The notes below the pieces were generated by a model. It was given only the letters and a program-made list of their open reading frames with translations. It was not told the DNA's origin and did not search any database. A stretch of 64,000 nt of DNA from Oxyruncus cristatus (Eukaryota; Chordata; Aves; Passeriformes; Cotingidae), in NCBI GenBank assembly GCA_013399855.1, contig VXAY01005956.1, positions 2,705,345-2,769,344 on the forward strand, given 5' to 3'. The position numbers and the translations under genes are program-made. Shown piece by piece: positions 1 through 11,697 of the stretch (position 1 is the stretch's first letter; each line of letters starts with the position of its first letter).

Positions 1-107
1 CCCGGAGGAGCCGGTGGAGGTGTGGGAGGGACGGGGGGGAGCAGGATCTGCGCAGTGGGGCTGGAGAAGGGGCTGTGTGGATGCGCTGCGGGCTGGACTT
101 CGCAAAG

Positions 108-113
108 GTATCG
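108..113 (+). other. Candidate 5' splice donor of SLITRK4 non-coding exon 1
   Basis: The sequence CGCAAAG|GTATCG has an AAG exon end and a GTATCG intron start. This is an acceptable but not strong donor. If used with the acceptor at 1986-1987 it would give an intron of about 1.88 kb. Other GT sites in the CpG-rich block are possible, so this is only a guess without transcript data. Confidence 0.25.
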
Positions 114-630
114 GGGCGGCGGGGGTGGGGGGCAGGCTGGAGCGTTTGGCGGTGGGGACCACGGTCGTGCCTTGTAGCGAAGGGAGGGTGGAAGGGATGC
201 GGGGCTGCACCGCCGCGCTGTGCCCGCTCCCGGCTGGCATGTGCGCGCCTGTGTGCGCGCCCGTGTCTCTCCTGCCCTCTCCCGCCGGGAGGCAGAGGGC
301 GATGGGGCGCCTACGGCAGAGGGGACCCGGCACCAGCCGAGCCGGTTGCGGCAAAAAACTGCGGTAGTGCCGGCACTACTGGCCGGGCTCGCCGCCCCGC
401 TGCCAGCCCCGCGCAGCGCCCGCAGTGTGCCCCCTCGGCACCGGCTGGGGCGCCGCGGCTGAAGAAGAAGAGGGGACTGGAGCGTGGGCGAGGCAGGGAT
501 ACGGGAGGACGGCGCCTGGGAGTGGGAGGGAGATGGAGCGGTGGGGCTGCGGGGCCACCGGGCTGCCCCTGGGGGCGCGCTCCCCGCGGCCAGGGTCGGG
601 AGCCTGCGGGCATCAGCAGCGGCTGCTCCG

Positions 631-684
631 CTCCCCCTTCTCCCCGTGCTCCCCCTTCTCCCCGTGCTCCCCCTTCTCCCCGTG
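631..684 (+). repeat. 18-bp tandem repeat, three exact copies
   Basis: The unit CTCCCCCTTCTCCCCGTG repeats three times without a mismatch, at 631-648, 649-666 and 667-684, inside the CpG-rich block. It is pyrimidine-rich on the plus strand. Exact identity of the copies suggests a young, possibly length-variable minisatellite. Confidence 0.95.
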
Positions 685-720
685 CTCCCACTCCGCGGCC
701 TCCTTGACCCCTTCAGTCAT

Positions 721-1987
721 CCCTTCCTCTTATCCTTCCTTGCTTCCTCGGAGCTTTCCTTCTCCCTCTTGTGCTTCTGTCCTGCGTTGTTTCCTCATCC
801 CCTCCTCTGCCCTCCCTTCCAGGACCCCCAGCACATCCTCCCCTTGTGTCTCCCTCCACTCTGGTTCTTCTCCCTCCAGCTGGTTCCTGCTTTCTCCACT
901 TTCATCCTGGCTCCCTCCTGCCAGCTCAGTGGCTTCCCACAGCAGGAAATGCAAGGGACAAGTTGGGAAATGGGGGTAATGGGAAGATCGGGGCAGTGCA
1001 ACATATTGATTATTGACTGATTTGTTTTAAAAAAAAGCTACCTTCTAACTCAGAGGAAATGCTGTGGCTCCAGTTGTTCTGCGTAAAAAATGGCAGCTCA
1101 GCTGGCCTGACTATATCTGAAGGGTTCTTATCAATGCAGGAACAGGAGAAAATTACATAATGTTTTAGAAAAAAATAGTTCTCAGGTTTCAGTAGTGTCA
1201 GGCTGGTGAATTGTGACTTTGTTTTGCCCTGCAAGTCAGCATATTATTATTCCTAGGGATGGGGCTGTGTGCTTGTGCATGCTTCTTCGTGTCTGTGTGC
1301 TTCCATTGGTCACCCAGAGCTGATGTTCTTGTTTTGTGGATAGTTGTATTTCTGCAATCAGTTTACCACCTATTTGTTTAAACTAGGTATGAGAAGTGAC
1401 AGAAACAATGTGTGTGCATGTCTGTGTATCACTTGAGTGAGTGTCTCTATTATCATAGTGATAAATCTGTGCGTGTTGATGTTGTAGATGCATATACTGA
1501 GTACTGACATTGCTTTCTGTGTCTGCACCGTTATCCTTTCTGTATTGTGCTATCCCAGCCCAGATGTTTGGGCATGCATAACATCAGCATTTGTGCTTAA
1601 TATCCCTGAAATGCACGGCAACATGTGAGCAGCGCAGGATTGAGGGGAGTAAATATGCATAAAATTGGAATCTCCTTTGGTTATTTTACTTCGTTAGTTA
1701 TGCATGCTTGGCGTGTACAAGAGAGAAAAATGTATTTGACAGACCTGAGAGTTATTTGTGTTTGTCTACAGAAATTTACATTCTGTGTTTGAAATCATCC
1801 CAGCTCTCGTGTATTTGTTTGGTTGTTAAAATCTTTCATGTTATTTTAAATCCAGTGCTTGTAGTTTATCTATAATCCTTGGCAGGTACAGTAGCTCATT
1901 GGTATACAGTTTTTAACCCAAATGGTGTTTTGGAACAATGTCAACTGAAAAATGTTCTCTTTTTTTCTTTCCTTCTTTCTTCTTTAG
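721..1987 (+). other. Probable SLITRK4 intron 1 (non-coding)
   Basis: GC content falls quickly after about 720, the longer open frames stop, and the segment ends in a canonical acceptor. It contains scattered TG-rich stretches, for example around 1260-1310 and 1400-1445. I see no other element in it. It is called intronic from gene structure, not from transcript evidence. Confidence 0.6.
1956..1987 (+). other. 3' splice acceptor (polypyrimidine tract + AG) before the SLITRK4 coding exon
   Basis: A run of about 28 almost uninterrupted pyrimidines ends in CTTTAG, with AG at 1986-1987, and is followed by ATTCTTTATC. A TCAACTGAA sequence just upstream could hold the branch point. The coding exon would start at 1988 with 50 bases of 5' UTR. 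This signal also argues that the open frame running through it from 1879 is not translated. Confidence 0.8.
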
Positions 1988-2037
1988 ATTCTTTATCTTT
2001 GTTCAGGAGCCTAAGGTTGCTTGCTGATCACAAGAAG

Positions 2038-4551
2038 ATGTTTCTGTGGCTCTTTCTGGTTCTGTCATCTCCAGTTTCTTCTACAACTGCAGATGCTGAT
2101 ATATCTGTGGAAATTTGCAATGTTTGCTCCTGTGTGTCAGTTGAGAATGTACTCTATGTCAACTGTGAGAAGGTTGCAGTCTACAGACCAAATCAGCTTA
2201 AACCACCATGGTCTAATTTTTACCACCTCAACTTTCAAAACAACCTGCTAATTGTTCTATATCCAAATTCATTTCCTAATTTTACACATGCAGTGTCCTT
2301 GCAACTGGGTAATAATAAGTTGCAGAACATTGAGGGAGGGGCCTTTATGGGTCTTAGTTCATTAAAACAGTTGCACTTGAACAACAACGAATTAAAGATT
2401 CTCCGGGCTGACACTTTCCTTGGCATAGAGAACTTGGAGTATCTCCAAGCTGACTACAATTTAATCAAGTTTATTGAACGGGGAGCCTTCAATAAGCTTC
2501 ACAAGCTGAAAGTCCTGATACTTAATGACAATCTGATTTCATTCCTTCCCGATAATATTTTTCGATTTGCTTCTCTAACCCATCTGGATATACGGGGGAA
2601 TCGAATACAGAAACTTCCGTACATTGGAGTTCTGGAACACATTGGGCGAATTGTTGAACTGCAGCTGGAAGACAACCCCTGGAATTGTACTTGTGATTTG
2701 TTGCCTTTGAAGGCGTGGCTGGAGAACATGCCCTATAACATCTACATTGGAGAGGCCATCTGTGAGACACCCAGTGACTTGTATGGAAGGCTGCTGAAAG
2801 AAACCAATAAGCAGGAGCTGTGCTCCATGGGGACAGGGAGTGATTTTGACGTGCGCATCCTGCCTCCCTCGCAGCTGGAGCCCGGTTACAGCACGCCAAA
2901 CGGCCACACCACTCAAACATCAGTGCACAGATTAGTCACAAAGCCGCCAAAGACTACAAATCCTTCGAAGATTTCGGGGATAGTAGCAGGCAAAGCATTC
3001 TCCAATCGCAATCTCAGTCAAATCGTATCTTACCAGACCAGGGTGCCTCCTTTAACTCCCTGCCCGGTCCCTTGTGTTTGCAAAACTCATCCTTCAGATT
3101 TGGGATTAAGTGTAAATTGCCAAGAAAGAAACATAGAATCCATGGCTGAACTCGTACCAAAACCTTTAAATGCCAAGAAACTGCATGTAAACGGCAATTA
3201 TATTAAGGATGTGGATACTACGGATTTCACTGAGTTTGAGGGGCTGGATTTGCTACATTTAGGCAGCAATCGGATTTCAGTGATCAAAGGAGACGTTTTC
3301 CGCAACCTTACAAATTTACGGAGATTGTATCTCAATGGCAATCAGATAGAGCGTCTGAGCCCAGAAATGTTTGCTGGCCTCCACAACTTGCAGTATCTGT
3401 ATTTGGAATACAATGTTATAAAAGAGATCCTAGCAGGCACCTTTGACTTAATGCCCAATTTGCAGTTGCTCTACCTGAACAACAACCTTCTCCGAAGCTT
3501 GCCAGCGTACATTTTTGCTGGTGCACCACTTGCTAGACTGAATCTGAGGAACAATCACTTCATGTATTTACCTGTAAGTGGTGTTCTTGATCAGCTAAAA
3601 TCTCTTACACAAATAGATCTGGAAGGTAATCCGTGGGACTGCACTTGTGATTTAGTTGCTTTAAAGCTGTGGCTTGAAAAGCTCAATGAAGGTATTGTGG
3701 TGAAGGAGTTGAAATGTGAAACACCTGTACAGTTTGCTAACATAGAACTTAAGTCTCTGAAAAATGAGATCCTCTGTCCTAAACTTTTAAACAAGCCATC
3801 TGCTCTGTTCACTAGCCCCATGCCTGCTGTTACTTTTACGACACCACCGGGACCGGTTCGGAGTCCTCCTGGTGGCCCAGTTCCATTATCCATCCTAATC
3901 CTAAGCATATTAGTTGTGCTGATTTTAACAGTGTTTGTTGCTTTTTGTCTTCTCGTTTTTGTGCTTCGGCGCAACAAAAAACCAACTGTAAAGCATGAAG
4001 GGATTGGAAATCAGGAGTGCAGTTCTATGCAGCTGCAGCTGAGAAAGCACGACCACAAGTCAAACAAAAAAGATGGACTGGGTGCAGAGGCCTTCATTCC
4101 TCAAACCATTGAGCAGATGAGCAAAAGTCATACCTGTGGTTTAAAAGAGTCTGAAACAGGCTTCACGTTTGCTGACCCACCAGGGCAAAAAGTCATTCTG
4201 AGAAATATGAATGACAAGGAGAAAGATTTGTTGCATGTGGATACCAGAAAAAGACTTAGCACAATTGATGAACTGGATGAGTTGTTCCCTGGGAGGGATT
4301 CCAATGTGTTTATTCAAAATTTTCTTGAAAGTAAAAAAGAATACAACAGCATAGGGGTCAGTGGCTTTGAAATACGTTACCCAGAGAAACTGCAAGACAA
4401 AAAAACCAAGAAATCGCTAATAGGTGGTAATCATAGTAAAATTGTAGTAGAACAAAGAAAAAGTGAATATTTTGAACTAAAAGCTAAACTTCAAGGTTCA
4501 CCTGACTACCTACAAGTCCTTGAAGAACAAACAGCTTTGAATAAAATATAG
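2038..4551 (+). CDS. SLITRK4: SLITRK4, SLIT and NTRK-like family member 4 (single-exon coding sequence)
   Basis: Type I membrane synaptic adhesion protein of neurons. Known for the family: postsynaptic SLITRKs bind presynaptic LAR-type receptor phosphatases (PTP-sigma/delta) and promote synapse formation and shape neurite growth. Seen here: 837 residues, the same length as human SLITRK4 as I know it. Signal peptide is about 1-18. The first LRR block has N-cap cysteines C27, C30, C32 and C43, then six LRRs, then a C-cap (NPWNCTC; C217, C219, C242, C262). A linker follows. The second block has an N-cap (C342, C346, C348, C361), LRRs, then a C-cap (NPWDCTC; C535, C537, C560, C580). Next come a Pro/Gly-rich stalk, a transmembrane helix at about 617-643, a basic RRNKK stop-transfer, and a cytoplasmic tail ending in the Trk-like tyrosine context [12 protein letters not shown] (Y824; also Y811). 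The start is the first in-frame ATG, has A at -3, and matches the family N-terminus. No frameshift or missing cysteine seen. Confidence 0.97.
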   Translation: MFLWLFLVLSSPVSSTTADADISVEICNVCSCVSVENVLYVNCEKVAVYRPNQLKPPWSNFYHLNFQNNLLIVLYPNSFPNFTHAVSLQLGNNKLQNIEGGAFMGLSSLKQLHLNNNELKILRADTFLGIENLEYLQADYNLIKFIERGAFNKLHKLKVLILNDNLISFLPDNIFRFASLTHLDIRGNRIQKLPYIGVLEHIGRIVELQLEDNPWNCTCDLLPLKAWLENMPYNIYIGEAICETPSDLYGRLLKETNKQELCSMGTGSDFDVRILPPSQLEPGYSTPNGHTTQTSVHRLVTKPPKTTNPSKISGIVAGKAFSNRNLSQIVSYQTRVPPLTPCPVPCVCKTHPSDLGLSVNCQERNIESMAELVPKPLNAKKLHVNGNYIKDVDTTDFTEFEGLDLLHLGSNRISVIKGDVFRNLTNLRRLYLNGNQIERLSPEMFAGLHNLQYLYLEYNVIKEILAGTFDLMPNLQLLYLNNNLLRSLPAYIFAGAPLARLNLRNNHFMYLPVSGVLDQLKSLTQIDLEGNPWDCTCDLVALKLWLEKLNEGIVVKELKCETPVQFANIELKSLKNEILCPKLLNKPSALFTSPMPAVTFTTPPGPVRSPPGGPVPLSILILSILVVLILTVFVAFCLLVFVLRRNKKPTVKHEGIGNQECSSMQLQLRKHDHKSNKKDGLGAEAFIPQTIEQMSKSHTCGLKESETGFTFADPPGQKVILRNMNDKEKDLLHVDTRKRLSTIDELDELFPGRDSNVFIQNFLESKKEYNSIGVSGFEIRYPEKLQDKKTKKSLIGGNHSKIVVEQRKSEYFELKAKLQGSPDYLQVLEEQTALNKI

Positions 4552-5170
4552 GTCATACAATCTTATTGCCTACAGAGGACATTTATTTAATGATGAAAGT
4601 GCCTTTTGTTGACTTTTAACTTCCAAATACTATATTATATTGATAGGCATAGAGGCAGGTGCATCCAGGGGTGTCTGATTAACTGTAGCTGTGTATGATT
4701 TGTCCAGTAGAGGAGAATTTCCTTAATAGATTTTACTACATAAAGCTCATGCCCAGTGGAATCCTGTAGGGATACTGCAAACTCTATTGCCAAAGGGATG
4801 CTTTATACACGTTACACTGAATTTAACCTCAAGAGGCATATATGTTTTGTATCTTAAATGCAAACCATCGTCTCCTTGTGATTTGTTAGAACAAACACAA
4901 GAAACCTGGTACTGATATTTGTACCTCAGCTGGGTCCTTCATCCTGCACGTGGATTTAAGTTGGTGGAACTGGAGTAATCCTTTGATTTGTGGTGTTGTA
5001 ATGGCACTGTTTAAAGCTTACCTGGAAAGTAACAAGCATGCAAAGAGAGAACATTCAATAGTATGTGTAAATTGGTTACATTTATGGGCTGCATCTTGAA
5101 ACCACTGGAATTATAATGTTAAATTGTGCAAATATTTGTTTAAAATATACCATGCATTACATACCTATGG

Positions 5171-5176
5171 AATAAA
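5171..5176 (+). promoter_or_regulatory. Candidate proximal poly(A) signal
   Basis: This is the first AATAAA after the SLITRK4 stop codon, 620 bases downstream, in ATGGAATAAATTTG. An A-rich stretch follows 40 bases later, which could also cause internal priming artefacts in cDNA data. Confidence 0.4.
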
Positions 5177-5550
5177 TTTGACCACTTGGAAGCATACATG
5201 TCTATACAGAAAATTAAAAAAAAAAAAAAAAGGAAAGAAAATAGTTTAACCTGACTTCTGCAGTATTTGTGACATCTGAAGAAAATATTTGATGTTTATG
5301 CAGAATCTAAGACTCATCTCCAATTAAAACTAGAGTTCCCTCTCAGTTATGTGAAACTCTTGCAACCCAACAGGTTGTCCAAAATTGTCAAAGTGCTTAC
5401 TGTGTGAGCGTAGCAGAAATTATTTTTGTAATATAATTCATATTTATGAAATACTTTGTATACTAAATAGGAAAGAATATGTACTCCTTAATATGTATTT
5501 AATATGCCTGACTTGTTTTCCTGATCACACTGCATTAATCATTCAGTATA

Positions 5551-5637
5551 AATAAAACCAGAACAATATACCAAACAGCAACCGGGGATGTAATGTATAG
5601 CATTATCCAGAATGAAGTGATCAGATACAATAATAAA
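5551..5637 (+). promoter_or_regulatory. Candidate poly(A) signal pair
   Basis: There are AATAAA hexamers at 5551-5556 and 5632-5637. The second is followed by AAGAATTGTTCTGT, a T/G-containing stretch that could act as a downstream element. Confidence 0.35.
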
Positions 5638-7218
5638 AAGAATTGTTCTGTACTATTCTTGTGAGATTAGCATATTATCTTATTTCAGATTTGTTACCAA
5701 TGGTGCATTTTAAAATAGTTTCATTAGGGTTTTTTTTTAGTATTGTGTCTCAGGCAACTATTTGCCATCAGTTTTCTTGATTTTCAGGTCTCTGCAGCTT
5801 AATCTAAATAGTTTTCACTGCAAGTATTTACAAGAATTCATGCTGAGGGTAATATTTTAATTGCATATGCAGAAGTTTTCTGTTCTTGTTATCTCTGGCT
5901 GCTGTTAGTCAGCAAGACCTGATCAGAACAGTGAACAATATGGCAAACCATGTCTGTTTAATACCACAGTGTAAAATGAATATAGAGGTCTCAGTTCAGA
6001 ATATTGTGTAGCTCATAGCTAGAGAGTAAAAACTTGCCTTTGTGAAAGCTGAATCTGAATAGCTAGGGAAAAAAAAAAGTAGGAGAATGGAAAATCCCCA
6101 CTGTATCTCACTGATAGGTGGTACCATGACATGAGAATGGAGATATATTGATAAAGCATCCCACAAAAAAATCTATGTGATGAGATTTACAGAAGTTCTT
6201 TGTCTTCACGAGCTTTGAATAAGACCCTCTTCCTTCCTTTGCTTCCAGAACCTTTACCCCTCCCTACCTTTTATAATCAGCAAGTCAGTGAAGATAGTAG
6301 GATATAAACATGACTGTTTTTCATGAATTTGAAACTAGCAAAAATTAGAGCAAGACTCAATAATAATACTGTGGAGAAGGCTGTGTCAGCTATTTCCAAT
6401 AGAAACCTCTAATTTCAGGGCTTTATTACAGTCATTTGAAATTTTTATTCTGGAATGATACTTGGCAAACAGCCTGCAGTATATTTTTAACAAAATATAC
6501 CAAAAAAAAAAAAAAAAGAAAAAGCACTGCTTCTTTATTTAAGAGAAAGCCAACAAAACATTTCTCTACTCACTTGTTTATGCTCTTGTGGCTTAGAAAG
6601 AGGGTTGTTTTATCATTTTTCTCCATACTTCAAAGTATATACATTACTTCAGATAATGAAACTCCTAACAGATAATGGCTGAGTTTCTTTCAAAAAGCTG
6701 TGGCTCTCTGTGCAGAATAATTAATGTAATTCAGAATGTCATGGGGATTTTCAGGACATGGATGCCATATACATGTGCATTTCTAGCATGAAAAGTTCCG
6801 GGTCGACCAGTGATGCAACACATGGCCAAGGTTGGAAAACGAACTTATGAGTGTGTTGTCTGTGGATTAAGGAGTGTTAATGATGCAGTGAGATGGTAGA
6901 CTCTGATGGCTCCATCAGCAGGCTAAGGGTGAGGGCTCACTGTGCCTCCTCCACTCGGTGCTGTGTGGGTTTTGAGGGTGTGTCCAAGTTCACTGGGATT
7001 TGCCAAAGCAGGAGGCTTCTGACACGCTCAGTGCATTGTCAGACTGTCATGTCCCTTGCCCTGCCTGAGAGAGACACGTGTTAAAAATATTAAAAGTTGC
7101 AAATAAGCCAATGCTTTTAAGTGATGATAAAACCGATGTGCTTATGACTCATGTTGCCCTGAGTTCAAAGAGCAGTGATAAATGATCATACCTTCCTCAG
7201 CTAAAAAACTGAGGGGGG

Positions 7219-7345
7219 TTGGTTTGATTTGGTTTGGTTTTTTTTTTTTTGGGGGGGGGGGGGCGGTTCTTTTGGTTTTTGGTTTTTTTTTTTTTTTTGG
7301 TTGGTTTTGGTTTTTAAATTTATTTTTTATTTATTTTTGTTTTGG
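7219..7345 (+). repeat. T/G-rich low-complexity tract with T13-G13 core
   Basis: The tract is built from T and G only over most of its length. It includes 13 T's at 7238-7250 directly joined to 13 G's at 7251-7263, then TTTGG and T-run variants. It could be length-variable and hard to sequence. On the plus strand the G run could form a quadruplex if transcribed in the 3' UTR. Confidence 0.9.
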
Positions 7346-7440
7346 TCTTTTTGTTATGGTGTCTTCTATTTGCTGATCAGAAGAACAAGAACTGATCTGT
7401 CATGCTGTACCATTACAGTGGGTCAGTTTCCTGACCACTG

Positions 7441-7560
7441 AGGTCCCAGTCTGGTAAAACGTTTAAGCTCAACCTAAATCCTGCACAGAGGAACTATTCA
7501 TGAGCTAACACTTAAACACCTGCCCAAGAGTGGGGCTTAGACAGAGTTTTGTCACAGACT
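7441..7560. repeat. Possible ancient sauropsid/amniote repeat relic
   Basis: The run AACTATTCATGAGCTAACAC followed by TTAAACACCTGCCCAAGAG resembles, by memory, a widespread old sauropsid repeat. That repeat has the pattern ACTACTCATG...CTTAAAGTTAAGCA...GCTTAAGTG. The match is loose and I cannot name the family securely. Confidence 0.25.
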
Positions 7561-8074
7561 TCAAAACGAGCCAGCTCAGAAACATTGTATATAATATATA
7601 GAGCCCAGTGACTCTTTTGGGGTTATGCAGTTGAGTGTAGGTTCACCAGCATCACTAAAGGTTGCACAATCTGGACCTTCCTGTAGAAATTGTTCCTAAG
7701 TGTTTGACAATATATGGTGCAATATGTAGGCATAATAGTGTGAGTGAAGAATGCAGAAGCCGGCGAAACACTTTATTTCTGTGAAATTGTTACTTCGAAT
7801 GGCAACCTTAATGTCAGTTTATTTTCTTCATGTTTCGAAGCAGTGTATGTGTCTGCACAGCAGTTCTAGTGTAATGTCCACTCAGATCTCTGGTCAGTCT
7901 TTCTGAGAAGGTGACTCTTCGGATGTGGCTTAACAGGTCTGTCTGTTCATTATATTGGTTTGAGTGGCCATGCTTGTAAAATGGCTGTTAAGACCCATAG
8001 ACATAAACTAAGTCAGTGAAGGTGTTAACATAATCTGTCGTCTCCACTGTATTATAAAGAAGTTTCCGTTTTTA

Positions 8075-8089
8075 AATAAAATCAATAAA
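8075..8089 (+). promoter_or_regulatory. Candidate distal poly(A) signal doublet
   Basis: Two AATAAA hexamers stand side by side (8075-8080 and 8084-8089), followed by GTGTAATCATTTCC. Doubling and the T/G-containing downstream sequence make this one of the better distal candidates. Further hexamers lie at 8496-8501 and 8684-8689, the last followed by the GT-rich TTGTTTGGTACT. Confidence 0.4.
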
Positions 8090-11000
8090 GTGTAATCATT
8101 TCCTTGAAAAAAAGAAAAAAAATTGTGCGATTTTATCGAAAAGCAAATACCACGGTGCAAGAACACAAGACCAGGTGATTTATGTTTTGCATTTAGTGTT
8201 CAAGATTGAGAATAATGCAGCAATCTAGTATAAAAACCTTTTTTAAATGCTTTTTTTTTTTTTTTGAAGCCATAAATTATAAAGGCATGGCCTTGTGAAT
8301 AATGTTAACAAATGTTCCAGAATCAAGAAAAAACATCCAGAACTTGATGGTGGTATAATATCTATAATATCTTTTGCATGATTTGTATGTTGATATTGTA
8401 TGAAATGAGCACAGTGAGACTTTTTTTTTTTGGTTGCATCCAAAGAGTTAGGAAGGAAATATAACAAGAATGTATTTATAATCACTCTATTTTGAAATAA
8501 AGTAAAGAAAACAAAATGTATTGGCTTTACCCTGTTTTGATCATTACTATTACAGTTTAAGATAGTTACTTATGACATCCAGCCCAATGTAAAACACAGA
8601 AATCTATTGTTTATTAATTTTGTTTGCCTTCATCAACATCAAAATACTAGCCAGTGTTGACTTCAGAATTTGTATGAAATATTAATAAAATTGTTTGGTA
8701 CTATTGTATTTCTGAAACTAGACTTTGTTAAGTGCCTGTAATATTCTTTTGGATCATTTGTATATGGATGACAGAGAATCTATAAAGCAGTTAAACAGTA
8801 ATGTTTTCCAATCACTTCAACAATTTGTTATCATATTTTATGAAAGTTTTTCCCATCTTCTATTGTCCAACAAAATCTTTTTTGCATTAGTTACACAAGC
8901 AGAGTTTAGTTTTAGTTGGATTCTGAGTTCTTCAACACAGGAGTGCTTAATAGGATCACTTACGTAATGCTGGGGATATTTGTTTTGATTCTGCTCCTTT
9001 CTTATTTATCATTTTCAATTACACGGTTTCTCAGAGGAAAGAAAAGTTAGTTTGTCCTTAGCAAAAACAAAAATGTCAATCCATCTACCTTTTCGTGGTA
9101 TATATGGTTTTATAACTGGAAGTTGAAAAGATGTCTTTAGATACTTTAACTCCCAAATTTATATTTTGTAGTAAAAATGGTTTACAAAGCCTCATAAAAA
9201 TCTCCATGGCAGGGGAGAAGAGCAGGAACAGAACTATATTATATTCAGATCAAACATTCCCTGTTGTGTAGGATTTAGCATGCATTATAATAGCAGTGAA
9301 TGAGAATCAGAATGTGATATGGACTAGAAAATTGGGACTTGATACGGAATTTTTTCGCTTCCAGATGAAGTGTAACGTTAGGAGCAAACCCACAGCATTA
9401 GCTTAAAAAGGCCTATGTATATATTCCATATAATTTCTTTCTAAAGAAAAACCTGAGAACCAAGAATTAAATATTCATGTTTCGATAACGAGTGCACTGC
9501 TCTCCTGAATAGAGAGGAATTTGACAGTTTTCTTTTAATTTGTTTTGTCATTATTGAGTCTTTGTTTCCAATTTTAATTTGCTCATCCTTATTCATTCTG
9601 ATTGATGCTCTGTTGGAAAGTAAAAATAGGAATGTTAGTGCTCAGGGACAAACTCTTCTCAGAAATTTACCACTGTAAATCCAGACTGATTGAGCAGACT
9701 TCGGAATCAAGTCAGCCTTTTCCTAGTAAACCAAAAAAAAGCAGAAAATATTAGATGAGGAGCTACCTATCCATCATTGAAATAAAAATAAATATTTTTT
9801 TACTTGAAATGTAATATAATCTTTCTTTATGCTCTATTGATTTGTGTTGTAAAGCTGTTACTATTTTCAAATTACTCTAGGGAGAATACAGACTAAGTGC
9901 ATTCCTGGGTCAGTTTGATATGAGTGGAACTCTACAATGATTCAAGAACTGTGGGCGTCCTGGAGATGTACTGTGGTTACAAAACTATTTCAATTTGCTG
10001 GTTTAATGCATAGACTTGGGATAGATCTCACATAAAATACAAATGCTTTCTTAACAATACAATTTATTTTCTTCCTATAATGGAACGAAGTTACCCTGTT
10101 CTTCTTTCTCATTAAGTAGGGAGTTTATTGCAAATATATTTGGTTTACTGTTAATTTTGTGTTCACTAGTAATACTTGAGATCATTCATTTGTTTTCCGA
10201 AAACAGTACACTTTGAGCAGTCTGTTATTTTTAAAATACCAGTCATTGGTAACAGACTGATACTGAATTATATTGATTTTTCATTCCCTTATTGGAAATT
10301 TTTGTAGCCATTTAACCCTAAATAATTCCTTAAAAGCACAAATAAAGATTAGATAAGAAAAAAAGGCCTAGTTGCTACTAAATCTGAATTTTTTATATGT
10401 GTGTATGTGAAGGCTTTAACATTCTGTAAAACAACTGTGATGGGTTACGAGTGTTACATCATTGTCTCTTTGGTCTTTGTTTAACCAGAAAACAGGAGGT
10501 GATCTCTGTATGGTTTAGTACTCATTTTGTAAACATACAGTAACAAAGAATATTCCTCAGTTTCCCCCATCCACCAGCATTTCATTTCTTGGTTTAATTC
10601 AATGTCATTTCCTGGAAATGTGTGCAATGTGACCTTCCAGGGCATCCTTCCACTTCATGCTCTCACTTCACCTTCAGTGAGCCAGACCTTTTCCAGCTGG
10701 ATGTTTGTCTAGTCTTCAGTTAACAGCAGTTTCCAAGGAGGCAAAGGAGGAGGATTTGTCTGTTTTTAAAACCCAGCTAAAAAAGGCAAACTGTCAGAGA
10801 CTGTCCTGTGTGATTCCTGAGTCATGTCAGATGGTGTACGATCCAAAACAGAGAAGTGTAGGAAATGGTTTAAGCTTCTGTTGTGAAGATTTGTGCTGGG
10901 CTTTTGAGGCTGGACAATCACGGCTTTCCATGACTGCAAGTTGCACAGTGTAGCATAAATGTGATGCAGTCAGTTGGGTCCTGACAGACTGTGGGCTAAA

Positions 11001-11682
11001 TCCTGCAGGCTCCTGCACCCACTTAACCCAAGCTAGGTTTTGGTGTCACTACTCACTCAAAAGTCATGGGCAAATTATTTAAGTTAAAGCACATGTGATA
11101 CATATTTCTTAACGAGGCTGAGGTGTGGATGCACTTGGATGCATATCAGGTGCTGTTTGGGTGTGGAGGTCATTTTGTGCCTGATGTTTGGTGAGGAATT
11201 GCTTTGGTGGAGACCCTCTTCATGTGGTACATTAGTGCTCCCATCTGAATATGAGACACTGTATGGTAAGTACATCTCAATGAACAGAGTCAAAAAGGGC
11301 AGCGTGTTTTGACAGATTTTGAGCTCTTCACTGCAAGAAACTGCAGGAAATGATGTACCATACAGCAGATTTTCTTGCTCCCTGGCAGGGTTTCATAGAC
11401 TCTCTGAGTCCTTCTCAGCAGGGTATTCTTCTTGTCTATACACTGCAAATAAGACTCCAGGTCACCAGTCTTCTGTATGTGCAGTCTGTGTTTACTTATA
11501 CCCAAAAATACTTCTGTGGATATGGGGAGGAAAAGGGTAGGAGAATAATCTTTTTTTTTCATTTGTAAAGTAAAATGGGCTGAATGTGATTTTTTTTTCC
11601 AGATTGGAAAAGAAAAATACAGATATTTTATAAGAACGGTCAAATTGTTGGTTAATATCTGTATTTAGAAAGTATTTTACTA

Positions 11683-11697
11683 GGAGAGAGAGAGAGA
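11683..11697 (+). repeat. (GA)n microsatellite
   Basis: About seven GA units occur within TAGGAGAGAGAGAGAGAAAT. Short and possibly polymorphic. Confidence 0.8.

Larger units (their letters stand above)
1..720 (+). promoter_or_regulatory. CpG-rich block, probable SLITRK4 promoter / first-exon region (truncated by window start)
   Basis: This stretch is strikingly GC-rich and dense in CpG, unlike the AT-rich remainder of the window. It lies about 1.3 kb upstream of the SLITRK4 coding exon on the same strand. SLITRK genes typically have a non-coding first exon at a CpG island and a single coding exon, so a promoter or exon 1 is the natural reading. Open frames here, such as 75-707 and the minus-strand 311-691, encode Gly/Arg/Pro-rich low-complexity peptides and look like by-products of base composition. 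I see no TATA box. The transcription start cannot be placed and may lie before the window. Confidence 0.7.
4552..8710 (+). other. SLITRK4 3' UTR and/or immediate downstream region
   Basis: This AT-rich, non-coding stretch follows the TAG stop. It holds several poly(A) signals, A runs (16 A's at 5216-5231 and 6502-6517), a T13/G13 tract near 7250 and many ATTTA-like motifs. SLITRK messages commonly have kilobase-long 3' UTRs, so transcription may run to about 5.2, 5.65, 8.1 or 8.7 kb. The real end cannot be fixed from sequence alone. A possible old repeat relic lies at 7441-7560. Confidence 0.55.

Noticed and set aside
75..707. 210-codon open frame in the CpG-rich block, and the overlapping minus-strand frame 311-691
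   Set aside because: Low-complexity Gly/Arg/Pro/Ser content on both strands, with the 18-bp repeat translated as PSPRAP units. GC-rich DNA lacks stops by chance.
1879..2037. N-terminal extension of SLITRK4 to 890 residues
   Set aside because: Begins at TTG, crosses a strong splice acceptor, has no ATG, and the family starts at the MFLWLF residues at 2038.
2235..3977. Antisense frames of 63-132 codons over the SLITRK4 coding exon
   Set aside because: They are shadows of the conserved sense frame and resemble no known protein.
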